Made by a program: the position numbers and the translations under genes. Below are positions 27,388-38,278 of a stretch of DNA of 64,000 nt, piece after piece. Source of the stretch: Metabacillus schmidteae (GTDB taxonomy: Bacteria > Bacillota > Bacilli > Bacillales > Bacillaceae); the NCBI RefSeq assembly GCF_903166545.1, contig NZ_CAESCH010000001.1:1616001-1680000 (forward strand). Reading direction: 5' to 3'. Numbering within the stretch: position 1 is the first letter of the stretch; each line of letters starts with the position of its first letter. The notes beneath the pieces are model-generated. The model saw only the letters and a program-made list of their open reading frames with translations, was not told the origin of the DNA and did not search any database.

Positions 27388-30300
27388 ATGTCTAATGTGC
27401 AAACGAAGTCAAGTCGTCCAGTTTTTACAAAACAAGACTTTCTTCATCCAAAAGCTGCCTACCGTGTACAGCCGTTTTGGTTTTGGAACGGGGAGATGGA
27501 GGAAAATGAAATTGAGCACCAGATTAAGGAAATGGCTGAGAAAGGGGTTGGCGGATTTTTTATTTGCCCACGACAAGGTTTAACGATTCCATATTTATCT
27601 GAGGAATGGTTTGAGAAGGTAAAGTTTGCAGTTGCAACAGCGAAAAAATTTCAACTAGAAGTGTGGTTATATGATGAATATCCATATCCAAGTGGAATAG
27701 CAGGTGGAGAGGTAACATTAGAGCATCCAGAAGCAAAACAGTATCAACTAGTCCATAAAGTTGTAACGGTTGAGAATGGAGAGTCATGCAGCCTTGATTT
27801 GCCATGGGGGCGAATTTTATCAGCTAAAGCTGTTTCAATTGATATAGAGACAGGAAAACGAAGCTGGGATCAAGCTTTAGGTATTGAAGAGTTTATTGGA
27901 AATTACCAGGCCGAACGAGTGTTTCAAAAGACAGGTTTAACTGCATACAATCAAAAACGTTATTTTACTTACAATACACGTAAGAAATTAAACTGGCAGG
28001 CTCCTAAAGGAAAATGGGAGGTTCATTGTTTCCTGGAAGTAGAGATTGACGATTTTAAGTATTATGGTACATTTGTTGACCCATGTCATGAGGAAGCGAT
28101 GAAAACTTTTATTAACTTAACGCATAATCGATATGCGAAAAAACTGGGTGAGGAATTTGGTCTTACGGTAAAAGGAATGTTTACAGATGAAACAGGGCTA
28201 TTAGGAAAAATACCGTGGAGCACTCAGCTTCCTGAATTTTTCAAAGAAACGAATGGATATGATTTAAAAAAATATTTATATGCGTTAATCGATGATCAAG
28301 CACCAGAATCAGCTAAGGTTCGTTATGATTATTTTCAATCCATACATTTATTATTAAGAAAAACATATCACAAACAAATCCATGATTGGTGTGAGGAGCA
28401 TGGTCTTCAGTATGTTGCAGAAGTACCATCTGTCCGAATGACCACTCAAGCTTACAGTCATGTACCAGGCGGAGATAGTGCACATGAAAAGCTTGGTCGT
28501 TCTTTACAGTGGATTCTTGAAAAAGACGTAACGAGCCTTAGGGCCAATCCAAAATTAATTAGTTCACTCGCAAATCAGCTTGACAGAGAACGGGCATTAA
28601 TCGAATGTTTCCATAGTATAGGTTGGTCCATGACCCTCCAAGATGCAAAATGGATGTTAGATAGACTAGCAGCATTTGGAATTAACTTCTTTAATTTTCA
28701 TGCCTTTTTTTACACGTTAGACGGATTAAAAAAACATGATGCTCCTCCATCACAATTTCTTCAAAATCCATATTGGGAGCATTTCCGTTTATTAGGAGAT
28801 TATGCAGGACGTCTTGGGTACGTTATGAGCTGCGGTAAACCGATACGTAAGATTGCTGTTCTTGATCCAACTACAAGTCTTTGGACACATATGGGGAACC
28901 CGTTTCATAGATTTGATTATGGTGGAGAAAATAAAGAGGAAGAAAAGAGATTAAATGAATTATTACAAGATTGGTCAAATATTTGTAAACAACTAACTTT
29001 GCATCATAAGGATTATGATCACTTGGATCCGGAATTACTTACGGAAGCAAAAGTGGAAAATGGAGAAATCAAAATTGGTAACGCTTCCTATTCAGTTCTT
29101 ATATTACCTCCAATTTCTAATATCGAAAAGAAAGCTTGGAAAAAAATAAAAGAATTTCATGATCAAGACGGGGTAGTAATTGCAAATGGATTACTTCCAT
29201 TTGAACAAATCCATGATGATTTCCAAGGAGAAGAAATCTTGCACACTTTTGGTTTCAACAAAGGTGCTGAGATTCATTATTTTAAAAAGTCAAATCACCA
29301 TGAGGATTGGATAAAAGGTGATCAAAATGCATTCTTTGTTTACAAAAGAGAAAGCAGTCAGCAAACTCCTCTTACATTATTAGAGAATTTTCTTCATGAT
29401 GAGATTCTATTTAAACCAGCTGACAAGAGCAAAAGCTTTCTTGTTGAGAAAAGGGCTCTGCAAGATGATTCTGTACTTGTGTTTATGAGTAACCAAGAAG
29501 GTGGTTCACATAATGCCACACTCTATCATCAACCATTAGATCATAACCAAAGCTATATGTTTCAATCCTTAGATTTGGAGACAGGTCGTATTGAAGCACT
29601 TCATTCTGAATGTGAAGGTGATAGATGGAAGGTTAATTTATATTTTAATCCATATCAATCTCACTTAATCCAAATAATTCCAACAACGAAACCGAAGGAA
29701 ATACCGTACGATAATTCAGATCAAACCATATGGAGTGTGAAAGCAAATGAACCATGGCAGATGAAGCCATTGCAAGGAAATGTAATGAGATTTGAAAAAT
29801 TTAACCTAACAATTAATGATAGTCAAGAAAGCAGTGATACGGGTTCAGAAGTTCAAGTCAAAACATTTATTGATCAATTTACAGATGTTGCTGATAAAGA
29901 AAGTTTGCCACTATCCTTTCATCAAGTTTTCGGAACACCGATGAAAATGTCTGTTAACTATCCACTATCATGTATTTATGAAAAGGAATTTGACATTGAA
30001 GCTCTACCAGGACAGTGCTCTATATTTATGGATAAAGAGGCGATATCCGGCCAATATCAAATATGGGTAAATGATCAGGCAGTATCAAATTTTAAGAATC
30101 AATTTGTTTATGATCACCGAAATCAAATATGTGATATTACATCGATTTTGCAAAATGGAAAAAACAAACTTCGAATTGAAGTAACACTATTTCACGATAC
30201 GGATGGAGTAGTTGATCCAATTTACTTAATTGGTGATTTTGGAGTTGCGTTCGGTCCAAATGATCAGCCAATTATGACGAAAATTGATCAAAGCATGTTG

Positions 30301-30666
30301 ATATCAATTCAACACGGACCATTACCGCTACTACCCTACTATGCAGGAACGGTATTATTCAAGCGTAATGAACATCTTGATAATCTACCAAACAGCGATA
30401 AATTCGCTCTTCATTTGAGTGACTTGGATAAGAATTTCCATGATTGTCTGGAGGTTAGGATAAATGGCTATTCACTAGGGGTACGAGCTTGGACACCATA
30501 TCGCTGGGAAGGGCCGACCTCCATTCTTAAAGCAGGAAAAAATGAGATTGAAGTCAAAGTAACAAATACGTTAATTGGTTTATTAGAAGGAAAGACCTTC
30601 GATTATGAAACTCATACCTTGTTTAATGTAGAAGGTAAATTCAAGAATCGTTATGTGTATGAATAG
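27388..30666 (+). CDS. Glycoside hydrolase, alpha-L-rhamnosidase-like (GH106-type)
   Basis: A 1092-residue protein. The N-terminal part has PFWFWNGEMEENEIEHQI and GVGGFFICPRQGL, then EVWLYDEYPYPSGIAGG, all characteristic of GH106-like TIM-barrel enzymes. KGMFTDETG (about 262) and YVAEVPSVRM hold candidate acidic residues. A galactose-binding-like beta-sandwich occupies roughly 880-1085. No signal peptide is present, so imported oligosaccharides are the likely substrate. The AGGAGG site at ATG 27388 is strong. It follows an ABC importer and AraC sensor and precedes a sulfatase, so a (possibly sulfated) rhamnose-containing glycan is plausible. Relatives include uncharacterised families, so rhamnosidase activity is not certain. 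Confidence 0.72.
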   Translation: MSNVQTKSSRPVFTKQDFLHPKAAYRVQPFWFWNGEMEENEIEHQIKEMAEKGVGGFFICPRQGLTIPYLSEEWFEKVKFAVATAKKFQLEVWLYDEYPYPSGIAGGEVTLEHPEAKQYQLVHKVVTVENGESCSLDLPWGRILSAKAVSIDIETGKRSWDQALGIEEFIGNYQAERVFQKTGLTAYNQKRYFTYNTRKKLNWQAPKGKWEVHCFLEVEIDDFKYYGTFVDPCHEEAMKTFINLTHNRYAKKLGEEFGLTVKGMFTDETGLLGKIPWSTQLPEFFKETNGYDLKKYLYALIDDQAPESAKVRYDYFQSIHLLLRKTYHKQIHDWCEEHGLQYVAEVPSVRMTTQAYSHVPGGDSAHEKLGRSLQWILEKDVTSLRANPKLISSLANQLDRERALIECFHSIGWSMTLQDAKWMLDRLAAFGINFFNFHAFFYTLDGLKKHDAPPSQFLQNPYWEHFRLLGDYAGRLGYVMSCGKPIRKIAVLDPTTSLWTHMGNPFHRFDYGGENKEEEKRLNELLQDWSNICKQLTLHHKDYDHLDPELLTEAKVENGEIKIGNASYSVLILPPISNIEKKAWKKIKEFHDQDGVVIANGLLPFEQIHDDFQGEEILHTFGFNKGAEIHYFKKSNHHEDWIKGDQNAFFVYKRESSQQTPLTLLENFLHDEILFKPADKSKSFLVEKRALQDDSVLVFMSNQEGGSHNATLYHQPLDHNQSYMFQSLDLETGRIEALHSECEGDRWKVNLYFNPYQSHLIQIIPTTKPKEIPYDNSDQTIWSVKANEPWQMKPLQGNVMRFEKFNLTINDSQESSDTGSEVQVKTFIDQFTDVADKESLPLSFHQVFGTPMKMSVNYPLSCIYEKEFDIEALPGQCSIFMDKEAISGQYQIWVNDQAVSNFKNQFVYDHRNQICDITSILQNGKNKLRIEVTLFHDTDGVVDPIYLIGDFGVAFGPNDQPIMTKIDQSMLISIQHGPLPLLPYYAGTVLFKRNEHLDNLPNSDKFALHLSDLDKNFHDCLEVRINGYSLGVRAWTPYRWEGPTSILKAGKNEIEVKVTNTLIGLLEGKTFDYETHTLFNVEGKFKNRYVYE

Positions 30667-30728
30667 ATAAGAAAATACTATTATAGCTTCTTTTGTGTAA
30701 TAGTGCTTTTACAAGATTCATTGAAATG

Positions 30729-30771
30729 CATCTCTTCGTGTAGGTGAATGTTAACTTGCAGCGAAGGGATG
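30729..30771 (+). other. Intercistronic hairpin between GH106-like and sulfatase genes
   Basis: CATCTCTTCG pairs with CGAAGGGATG across a 23-nt loop; no T-run follows. It may stabilise or attenuate the transcript. Confidence 0.35.
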
Positions 30772-30840
30772 TATTAAAAACAAGATACAAGACATCATTC
30801 ATACATGAAAAAGGTTAATTATCAGAGTGGAGTGATCGTA

Positions 30841-32190
30841 TTGACACAAAGCGAAAAACCAAATGTCATTGTGTTTTTTACTGATCAACAAAGGTGGGAT
30901 ACAACTGGGGTTCATGGTAACCCATTAGGTCTAACACCAAATTTTGATCGAATGGCACAAGAAGGAACACACTTATATCATACATTTACATCTCAACCTG
31001 TTTGTGGTCCTGCACGTGCATCCCTTCAATCAGGTCAGTATGCGACAGAAATAGGTTGTTTTCGTAACGCTATACCTTTTCCCTCTGGGAGTAAAACACT
31101 AGCAAATCATTTCAAGAAAGGAGGTTACTATACGGGTTATATAGGGAAATGGCATTTAGCTGCTGAAGAACCAGTTAAGGAAGAGAGAAGAGGAGGATAC
31201 GAATATTGGCTAGCATCTAATAGTCTTGAACATACTTCTGATCCTTATCATACCACCGTTTATGATCATAACTGTCAACCGGTTGAATTACCAGGATATC
31301 GTGTGGATGCTTTAACTGACGCAGCAATACGCTTTATAGATGGAGAAAAGGACAAACCTTTTTTTCTTTTCCTTTCTTATTTAGAGCCGCATCATCAAAA
31401 TAGAAATGATAACTATCCTGCACCAACTAGCTATCAGGAGATGTATACGTCAAGGTGGACTCCTCCGGACCTTGCCTCACTTGGAGGTCTAGCTCATCAA
31501 CAATTAGGTGGCTATTATGGAATGGTAAAACGTCTGGATGAAGCACTTGGAAGAATAATGGACGCATTAAAAAGCCTTAAATTAGAGGAAAGTACGATTA
31601 TTTTATTTACATCAGATCATGGGTGTCATTTCAAGACTAGAAATTCGGAGTATAAACGATCTTGTCATGAGAGTTCAATCCGGATCCCAACTGCTATTAC
31701 TGGACCAGGTTTCTTTCAGGGCGGGAGAAAGAGAGAACTGGTCAGCTTAGTTGATCTTGCACCAACATTACTTGATGCAGCAGGTTTAAAAGTTCCGGAA
31801 GAGATGTCTGGGCGATCAGTGCTTCCTCTTATTACCAGGAGCAATCAATCGTGGCAAAAGGAAGTTTTTGTCCAAATAAGTGAATCACAAGTAGGTAGAG
31901 CGATTAGAACAAAAAAATGGAAATATAGTGTTTCAGATCCAACCAAAAATGGGATCGACCATTCAAAGTCAGATCATTATATTGAGGAATTTTTGTATGA
32001 TCTCGAGTTAGATCCTTATGAACTAACAAACTTAATAGGGTATAAATCACACCAAGAGGTAACTAGGTTTTTAAGAGAACGACTACTATCAAAAATTGAA
32101 GAGGTGGAGAATGAAATTCCTTATATAGAATCCGCACCTCTAAAAGAAAGTGGTCAAAGGAAACTAATAGATGAAGAGATATTTCAATAA
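30841..32190 (+). CDS. Type I sulfatase (Cys-type, formylglycine-dependent)
   Basis: A 449-residue alkaline-phosphatase-superfamily sulfatase. FFTDQQRWDTTG near the N-terminus supplies metal-binding Asp residues. The activation motif is CGPARASLQSG with Cys55, the residue converted to formylglycine. Further metal ligands lie in LFTSDHG (about 260). There is no signal peptide, so it should desulfate intracellularly. TTG 30841 is preceded by GTGGAGTGA at proper spacing, whereas the in-frame ATG at 30805 has no RBS, so I take TTG. It sits between the GH106-like gene and a Gfo/Idh gene. No formylglycine-generating enzyme or anSME gene is in the window; one must exist elsewhere for activity. Confidence 0.88.
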   Translation: MTQSEKPNVIVFFTDQQRWDTTGVHGNPLGLTPNFDRMAQEGTHLYHTFTSQPVCGPARASLQSGQYATEIGCFRNAIPFPSGSKTLANHFKKGGYYTGYIGKWHLAAEEPVKEERRGGYEYWLASNSLEHTSDPYHTTVYDHNCQPVELPGYRVDALTDAAIRFIDGEKDKPFFLFLSYLEPHHQNRNDNYPAPTSYQEMYTSRWTPPDLASLGGLAHQQLGGYYGMVKRLDEALGRIMDALKSLKLEESTIILFTSDHGCHFKTRNSEYKRSCHESSIRIPTAITGPGFFQGGRKRELVSLVDLAPTLLDAAGLKVPEEMSGRSVLPLITRSNQSWQKEVFVQISESQVGRAIRTKKWKYSVSDPTKNGIDHSKSDHYIEEFLYDLELDPYELTNLIGYKSHQEVTRFLRERLLSKIEEVENEIPYIESAPLKESGQRKLIDEEIFQ

Positions 32191-32298
32191 TATAAATCTC
32201 ATAAACTAAAAAATGGCAGGCCGGGAAGCATGAAAATCTTGAAAAAGTAATAAAGTGAAATGGATAGATAAAAAATAATAGATAAGGAGTTTTTAATC

Positions 32299-33582
32299 GT
32301 GAAGAAATACGTTTTAGTAGGAACAGGTGGGAGAGCGGAGTTTTTTTACGGAGCCATTGTTAGAGACTTTAAAGAAACATGTCAGCTGATAGCTTTTTGT
32401 GACTTAAATCAAACTAGAATGGATTATGCAAATCGTTTGCTAGAAGAAAGATATGGTCATCCGAAAATTAACACATACTTACACACAGACTTTGAGACGA
32501 TGATTGAAAGAGAAAAGCCGGACACTGTTGTTGTTACTTCTGTTGACCGTACCCATCATACGTATATTATAAAAGCGTTGGAGCTTGGGTGTGATGTTGT
32601 TACTGAAAAGCCAATGACCGTAGATACGGAGAAATGTCAGGCCATAATTGATTCGGTAAATCGAACCGGAAAAGAAGTTCGGGTAGCCTTTAATTATCGC
32701 TATGCTCCTCACAATACAAAAATTAGGGAACTTATAATGAATGATGTGATTGGACAAGTGAACTCTGTTAATTTTGAATGGGCATTGGATACACAGCATG
32801 GTGCAGATTACTTCCGCAGATGGCACCGTGATAAGCGAAATAGTGGTGGCCTACTTGTACATAAATCAACTCACCATTTTGATTTAGTGAATTTTTGGCT
32901 TGGAACAACCCCTGAAACGGTTTATGCAGCTGGCGGATTGCGTTTTTATGGAAGAGAAAATGCTGAAGCAAGAGGTGTAACACAATTTTATCAACGTGCA
33001 CATGGAAGCAAATTTGCTAAGGAAGATCCATTTGCCATTGACCTGGAAGGAAATCCGCATCTAAAAGCGATGTACCTTGACGCAGAGATTGAAGATGGCT
33101 ATCAACGAGATCAAAGTGTATTCGGTGATGGAATAAACATCGAGGATACTCTTGGTGTTATGGTGACATATAAAAATAAAGCGATTCTCAATTATTCTCT
33201 AAATGCTTATCTTCCGTGGGAAGGATATATGGTGTCTTTCAATGGTACCAAAGGCAGAATTGAAGTGCGCATTCGTGAGCAATCATACATTAATTCCGGT
33301 GGAAGCAAGGATGATGAAGGAAAGGTACAAGGAAAATCAATTATGGTCATGCCTATGTTCGGCCAACCTTATGAAGTCGAAGTGGTTGAAGGAACAGGAG
33401 GACACGGAGGTGGTGACCCTATTCTTTTACAAGATATTTTCGGAACTCCTGTAAAAGACGAGTTTAATCGTGCGGCTACACATGTTGATGGGGCGATGTC
33501 AATTTTAACGGGTATTGCTGGAAACATCTCTCTTAATACAGGTCAACCGGTGAAGGTTGATGAACTCATTAAGCTAAACTAA
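32299..33582 (+). CDS. Gfo/Idh/MocA-family oxidoreductase (long form)
   Basis: A 427-residue dehydrogenase-like protein. The nucleotide-binding start is YVLVGTGGRAEFFYGAI, with GTGGR in place of GxGxxG. EKPMTVD (about 100) carries the conserved Lys, and GGLLVHKSTHHFDLVNFW (about 178-195) holds the catalytic-type His. It is longer than typical family members because of an inserted loop (about 215-270). The start is GTG behind AAGGAG. It follows the sulfatase, suggesting action on the released sugar, for example oxidation at C3 or C6; the substrate is not deducible. Confidence 0.82.
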   Translation: MKKYVLVGTGGRAEFFYGAIVRDFKETCQLIAFCDLNQTRMDYANRLLEERYGHPKINTYLHTDFETMIEREKPDTVVVTSVDRTHHTYIIKALELGCDVVTEKPMTVDTEKCQAIIDSVNRTGKEVRVAFNYRYAPHNTKIRELIMNDVIGQVNSVNFEWALDTQHGADYFRRWHRDKRNSGGLLVHKSTHHFDLVNFWLGTTPETVYAAGGLRFYGRENAEARGVTQFYQRAHGSKFAKEDPFAIDLEGNPHLKAMYLDAEIEDGYQRDQSVFGDGINIEDTLGVMVTYKNKAILNYSLNAYLPWEGYMVSFNGTKGRIEVRIREQSYINSGGSKDDEGKVQGKSIMVMPMFGQPYEVEVVEGTGGHGGGDPILLQDIFGTPVKDEFNRAATHVDGAMSILTGIAGNISLNTGQPVKVDELIKLN

Positions 33583-33649
33583 GGAAGGCCGGTACTATTT
33601 TGTTCTGAGCTTTATGTTGCCGATATTATTTTTAAAACTTTGTGAAGAT

Positions 33650-33683
33650 GAAAGAGAGCCTACTAAAATGGCTCTCTTTCTTG
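33650..33683 (+). terminator. Rho-independent terminator
   Basis: GAAAGAGAGCC (33650-33660) pairs perfectly with GGCTCTCTTTC (33670-33680), then TT. It ends the GH106-sulfatase-oxidoreductase unit. Confidence 0.75.
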
Positions 33684-33749
33684 GTACAGAGGCTTTTGTA
33701 AAACAATAGATGAATGTTGATAAAACACTCATTAAAGCAAAGTCAAATA

Positions 33750-34294
33750 TGTTTCTAGCCAAGATAAAGGACAATCTATACGAGAAAACAACACGAAATG
33801 TCTTTCATAGTCAAGATGAAGGACAATCAACACAAGAAAGGAGCATCAACTGTCTTTCATAGTCAAGATGAAGGACAATCAACACAAGAAAGGAGCATCA
33901 ACTGTCTTTCATAGTCAAGATGAAGGACAATTCACACAAGTAAGCAACATCAACTGTCTTTCATAGTCAAGATGAAGGACAATTCACACAAGTAAGCAAC
34001 ATCAACTGTCTTTCATAGCTAAGATAAAGGACAATCCACACGAGAAAACAACACCAAATGTCTTTCGTAGTCAAGATGAAGGACAATCCACACAAGAAAG
34101 GAGCATCAACTGTCTTTCATAGTCAAGATGAAGGACAATCCACACAAGGAAGGGAAACAACATCAACTGTCTTTCATAACCAAGATGAAGGACAATCCAC
34201 ACAAGGAAACAACATCAACTGTCTTTCATAACTAAGATGAAGGACAATTCACACAAGGAAACAACACCAAATGTCTTTCATAACCAAGATGAAG
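33750..34294. repeat. Tandem array of eleven 52-bp units, each with a 27-bp palindromic core
   Basis: Cores start at 33750 (degenerate), 33799, 33851, 33903, 33955, 34007, 34059, 34111, 34168, 34220 and 34272. The spacing is exactly 52 bp except 49 for the first and 57 for one unit. Each core is TGTCTTTCAT, about 7 nt, ATGAAGGACA, so it can fold into a stem-loop. The 25-nt linkers are near-identical (ATCCACACAAG...AACATCAAC). 52 is not a multiple of three and stop codons recur, so it is not coding. Linker identity excludes a CRISPR array. Function unknown. Confidence 0.85.
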
Positions 34295-34403
34295 GTCTGA
34301 AAATAATAGATATCTCCAAAGAAATTCTAAAAATTAACATTAATAATTATACCTAGGAAGGAGATTCTATTATTAATCATGTCATGAAGAGAAGGTGCAT
34401 AAT

Positions 34404-34553
34404 ATGAAAGAAAAGCAATTTCAGGATGATTTAGATCAATATAAAATGCCGGATGCGGTCAAAAACGCCGAGAAAGGTACATATATGGTTGGTTATGAAG
34501 CCTCAACTGGAAATAAAACCGATCCAAATCATGAGGTAGGGAAGAAATTATAG
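34404..34553 (+). CDS. Small hypothetical protein (49 aa)
   Basis: ATG 34404 lies 6 nt after an AAGGTG site, and the frame is followed closely by a terminator. The product is hydrophilic: a charged N-terminal half (MKEKQFQDDLDQYKMPDAVK), then GTYMVGYEASTGNKTDPNHE and a basic end. It has no membrane helix or known motif. Size and composition are like small sporulation-time Bacillus proteins, but I cannot assign a family. Confidence 0.55.
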   Translation: MKEKQFQDDLDQYKMPDAVKNAEKGTYMVGYEASTGNKTDPNHEVGKKL

Positions 34554-34562
34554 TCACAAGGG

Positions 34563-34591
34563 AACACCGGATTTTTTAACGGTGTTTTTTC
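34563..34591 (+). terminator. Terminator of the 49-aa gene
   Basis: AACACCG (34563-34569) pairs with CGGTGTT (34580-34586), with T to 34590. Confidence 0.75.
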
Positions 34592-34687
34592 TTGTTATAA
34601 GCCTATTCTGGTTTCAAAAAAATTCTTCTAAAAGTAGAAAAACATAATAAGGAATGAATCATTTTTATAGGTTAATTTCAAAACCAT

Positions 34688-34717
34688 TTGACATCGTTTC
34701 CACAATCGGGATATAAT
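34688..34717 (+). promoter_or_regulatory. Sigma-A promoter of glpK
   Basis: TTGACA (34688-34693), 18-bp spacer, TATAAT (34712-34717): both hexamers are consensus. Confidence 0.8.
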
Positions 34718-34750
34718 TTTATACAAGTTAATGAGTGTGACGGAGATTAG

Positions 34751-34806
34751 GAGATTCACAGACAAATGCCCGATATAGGGTGTTTTCTGTTGAATCTCTT
34801 TTTTTT
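34751..34806 (+). terminator. Leader terminator of glpK (GlpP-type antitermination)
   Basis: GAGATTCA (34751-34758) pairs with TGAATCTC (34791-34798), followed by eight T, about 70 bp before glpK. B. subtilis glp leaders carry such a terminator, read through when GlpP binds glycerol-3-phosphate. Confidence 0.75.
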
Positions 34807-34877
34807 CAATAACAATTTTGAATAAATGTTCGCAAAAGAAAACTATTCACGAAGATACATTGTAGGAGGATTTATAG

Positions 34878-36368
<1,491 letters not shown>

Positions 36369-36385
36369 TATTTTAAATTTAAGAT

Positions 36386-36414
36386 ATACAAACAGAAATA
36401 AATTTGGTATACTA
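36386..36414 (+). promoter_or_regulatory. Probable glpD promoter
   Basis: TATACA (36386-36391), 17-bp spacer, TATACT (36409-36414). The -35 is weak. Confidence 0.45.
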
Positions 36415-36447
36415 TACACAAGTTAATAAACGGTATTGAGAAACGGA

Positions 36448-36500
36448 GAGACCACGGCACATTACCTATTTTGGGGTAATGCTGTTTGTGGTCTCTTTTT
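36448..36500 (+). terminator. Leader terminator of glpD (GlpP-type antitermination)
   Basis: GAGACCAC (36448-36455) pairs with GTGGTCTC (36488-36495), followed by five T, 32 bp before glpD. Its layout parallels the glpK leader. Confidence 0.75.
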
Positions 36501-36532
36501 GCGTATAATAGGGATATTAGGAGGAAAAACAA

Positions 36533-38194
36533 ATGTTATCCAATTTAAATAGAAGCGAAATTATTACTGAATTAACAGGACAGCGGTTCGATTTATTAGT
36601 TATCGGAGGCGGTATCACAGGTGCAGGAATTGCACTTGATGCAACAACACGTGGAATGAGTACAGCATTAGTCGAAATGCAGGATTTTGCTGCAGGTACA
36701 TCAAGTCGTTCTACAAAGTTAGTACACGGAGGATTAAGATACTTAAAACAATTTGACTTCAAAGTAGTGGCAGAGGTTGGGAAGGAAAGAGCGATTGTAT
36801 ATGAAAATGGTCCACATGTAACAACACCAGAGTGGATGCTTCTCCCGTTCTATGAAGGAGGAAATTTCGGTAAATTTATGACCTCTATTGGGTTAAGGGT
36901 TTATGACTTCCTGGCTGGCGTAAAAAAAAGTGAACGAAGAGTCATGTTTAATGTTGAAGAAACCCTAAAAAGAGCTCCTTTGATCAAAAAAGACGGGTTA
37001 AAGGGTGGCGGTTATTATGTTGAATATCGTACAGATGATGCAAGATTAACGATTGAAGTGTTAAAAGCTGCAGTTAAGAAAGGAACAAAAGCATTAAATT
37101 ATTCAAAGGTTCAAGATTTCCTTTATGAAGCTGGCAAAGTAGTAGGAGTTATTGTTGAAGACCAATTAACTGGTGAAACATATGAAGTAAGAGCTAAAAA
37201 AGTCATTAATGCAACAGGTCCATGGGTAGACGGTTTAAGGGAAAAAGATGGATCTAAAAAAGGAAAAGGCTTAATCTTGTCAAAAGGTGTTCATATCGTC
37301 ATTGATCAGTCACGCTTTCCGTTAAAGCAAGCAATCTATTTTGATACAAAAGAAGACAAAAGGATGATATTTGCGATCCCAAGAAACGGTAAAACCTACG
37401 TAGGGACAACAGATACATTTTATCATGATGATCCTGTGTCTCCTGAAATTACTTTGGATGATGTTGATTACATTCTTGATGCTATTAACTTTATGTTTCC
37501 TGACATTAAGGCGACAAGAACTGATGTGGAATCATCTTGGGCTGGAGTTCGACCGCTTATTCTTGAAGAAGGGAAAGATCCGTCGGAGATTTCACGTAAA
37601 GACGAAATTTGGGAATCTGATTCTGGTCTAATCACCATCGCCGGTGGAAAATTAACTGGATACAGAAAAATGGCTGAAACAATTGTGAATGTTGTTGCAC
37701 AGAAATTTCAATCAGAAGAGGGACGTACCTTTAAGGGATGTCAAACATTGAAGCTTCCAATTTCAGGTGGAGATGTTGGAGGTTCTAAAAATTACGAGAA
37801 ATTTGTTCAAGATGCAGCAGCTAAAGGCGTAAATATCGGATTATCAAAAGAAGATGCTGTTCATCTTGCATCATTCTATGGTTCAAATGTTTTTGATGTA
37901 TTTGAATTGTTAAATGAAAAGAAAGAAGAAGCGGAAAAGTACGGACTTCCATTAGTTGTTTTAGCAAAGCTTCTTTATGCTCTTAAATATGAAATGGCGG
38001 CTACTCCAGTTGATTTCTATTTTAGAAGAACAGGTAATTTGTTGTTTGATATTGATTCAGTAAGAGAATGGAAAGATAATGTATGTCAATATATGAGAGA
38101 TCAATTTGGTTGGTCTGATATCCAAAATCAAAGGTTTTTTGCTGAACTTGAAGTGGCAATAGAGGCTGCAACAGGACATAATCCAATAAAGTAA
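36533..38194 (+). CDS. glpD: Aerobic glycerol-3-phosphate dehydrogenase (FAD)
   Basis: A 553-residue flavoprotein that oxidises glycerol-3-phosphate to DHAP and passes electrons to menaquinone at the membrane. The FAD-binding motif LLVIGGGITGAGIALDA lies near residue 20. GTSSRSTKLVHGGLRYL follows, NATGPWVD is near 225, and a C-terminal DAO helical domain has the YEMAATPVDFYFRRTG segment. RBS AGGAGG is 8 nt from ATG. It lies directly behind its antitermination leader, downstream of glpK, completing glycerol catabolism. Confidence 0.97.
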   Translation: MLSNLNRSEIITELTGQRFDLLVIGGGITGAGIALDATTRGMSTALVEMQDFAAGTSSRSTKLVHGGLRYLKQFDFKVVAEVGKERAIVYENGPHVTTPEWMLLPFYEGGNFGKFMTSIGLRVYDFLAGVKKSERRVMFNVEETLKRAPLIKKDGLKGGGYYVEYRTDDARLTIEVLKAAVKKGTKALNYSKVQDFLYEAGKVVGVIVEDQLTGETYEVRAKKVINATGPWVDGLREKDGSKKGKGLILSKGVHIVIDQSRFPLKQAIYFDTKEDKRMIFAIPRNGKTYVGTTDTFYHDDPVSPEITLDDVDYILDAINFMFPDIKATRTDVESSWAGVRPLILEEGKDPSEISRKDEIWESDSGLITIAGGKLTGYRKMAETIVNVVAQKFQSEEGRTFKGCQTLKLPISGGDVGGSKNYEKFVQDAAAKGVNIGLSKEDAVHLASFYGSNVFDVFELLNEKKEEAEKYGLPLVVLAKLLYALKYEMAATPVDFYFRRTGNLLFDIDSVREWKDNVCQYMRDQFGWSDIQNQRFFAELEVAIEAATGHNPIK

Positions 38195-38237
38195 CACTGG
38201 AGTTGCAAATTAGGTAAACACTACATGACTTAAAAAC

Positions 38238-38269
38238 AAATGATTCCAAGTTGTTGCTTGGAATCATTT
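38238..38269. terminator. Bidirectional terminator between glpD and a LacI gene
   Basis: AAATGATTCCAAG (38238-38250) pairs perfectly with CTTGGAATCATTT (38257-38269); A- and T-runs on both sides suit both strands. Confidence 0.82.
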
Positions 38270-38278
38270 GTTGTGATC

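Noticed and set aside
33750..34294. CRISPR array
   Set aside because: The 27-bp repeats have regular spacing, but the 25-nt spacers are near-identical and there are no cas genes nearby.
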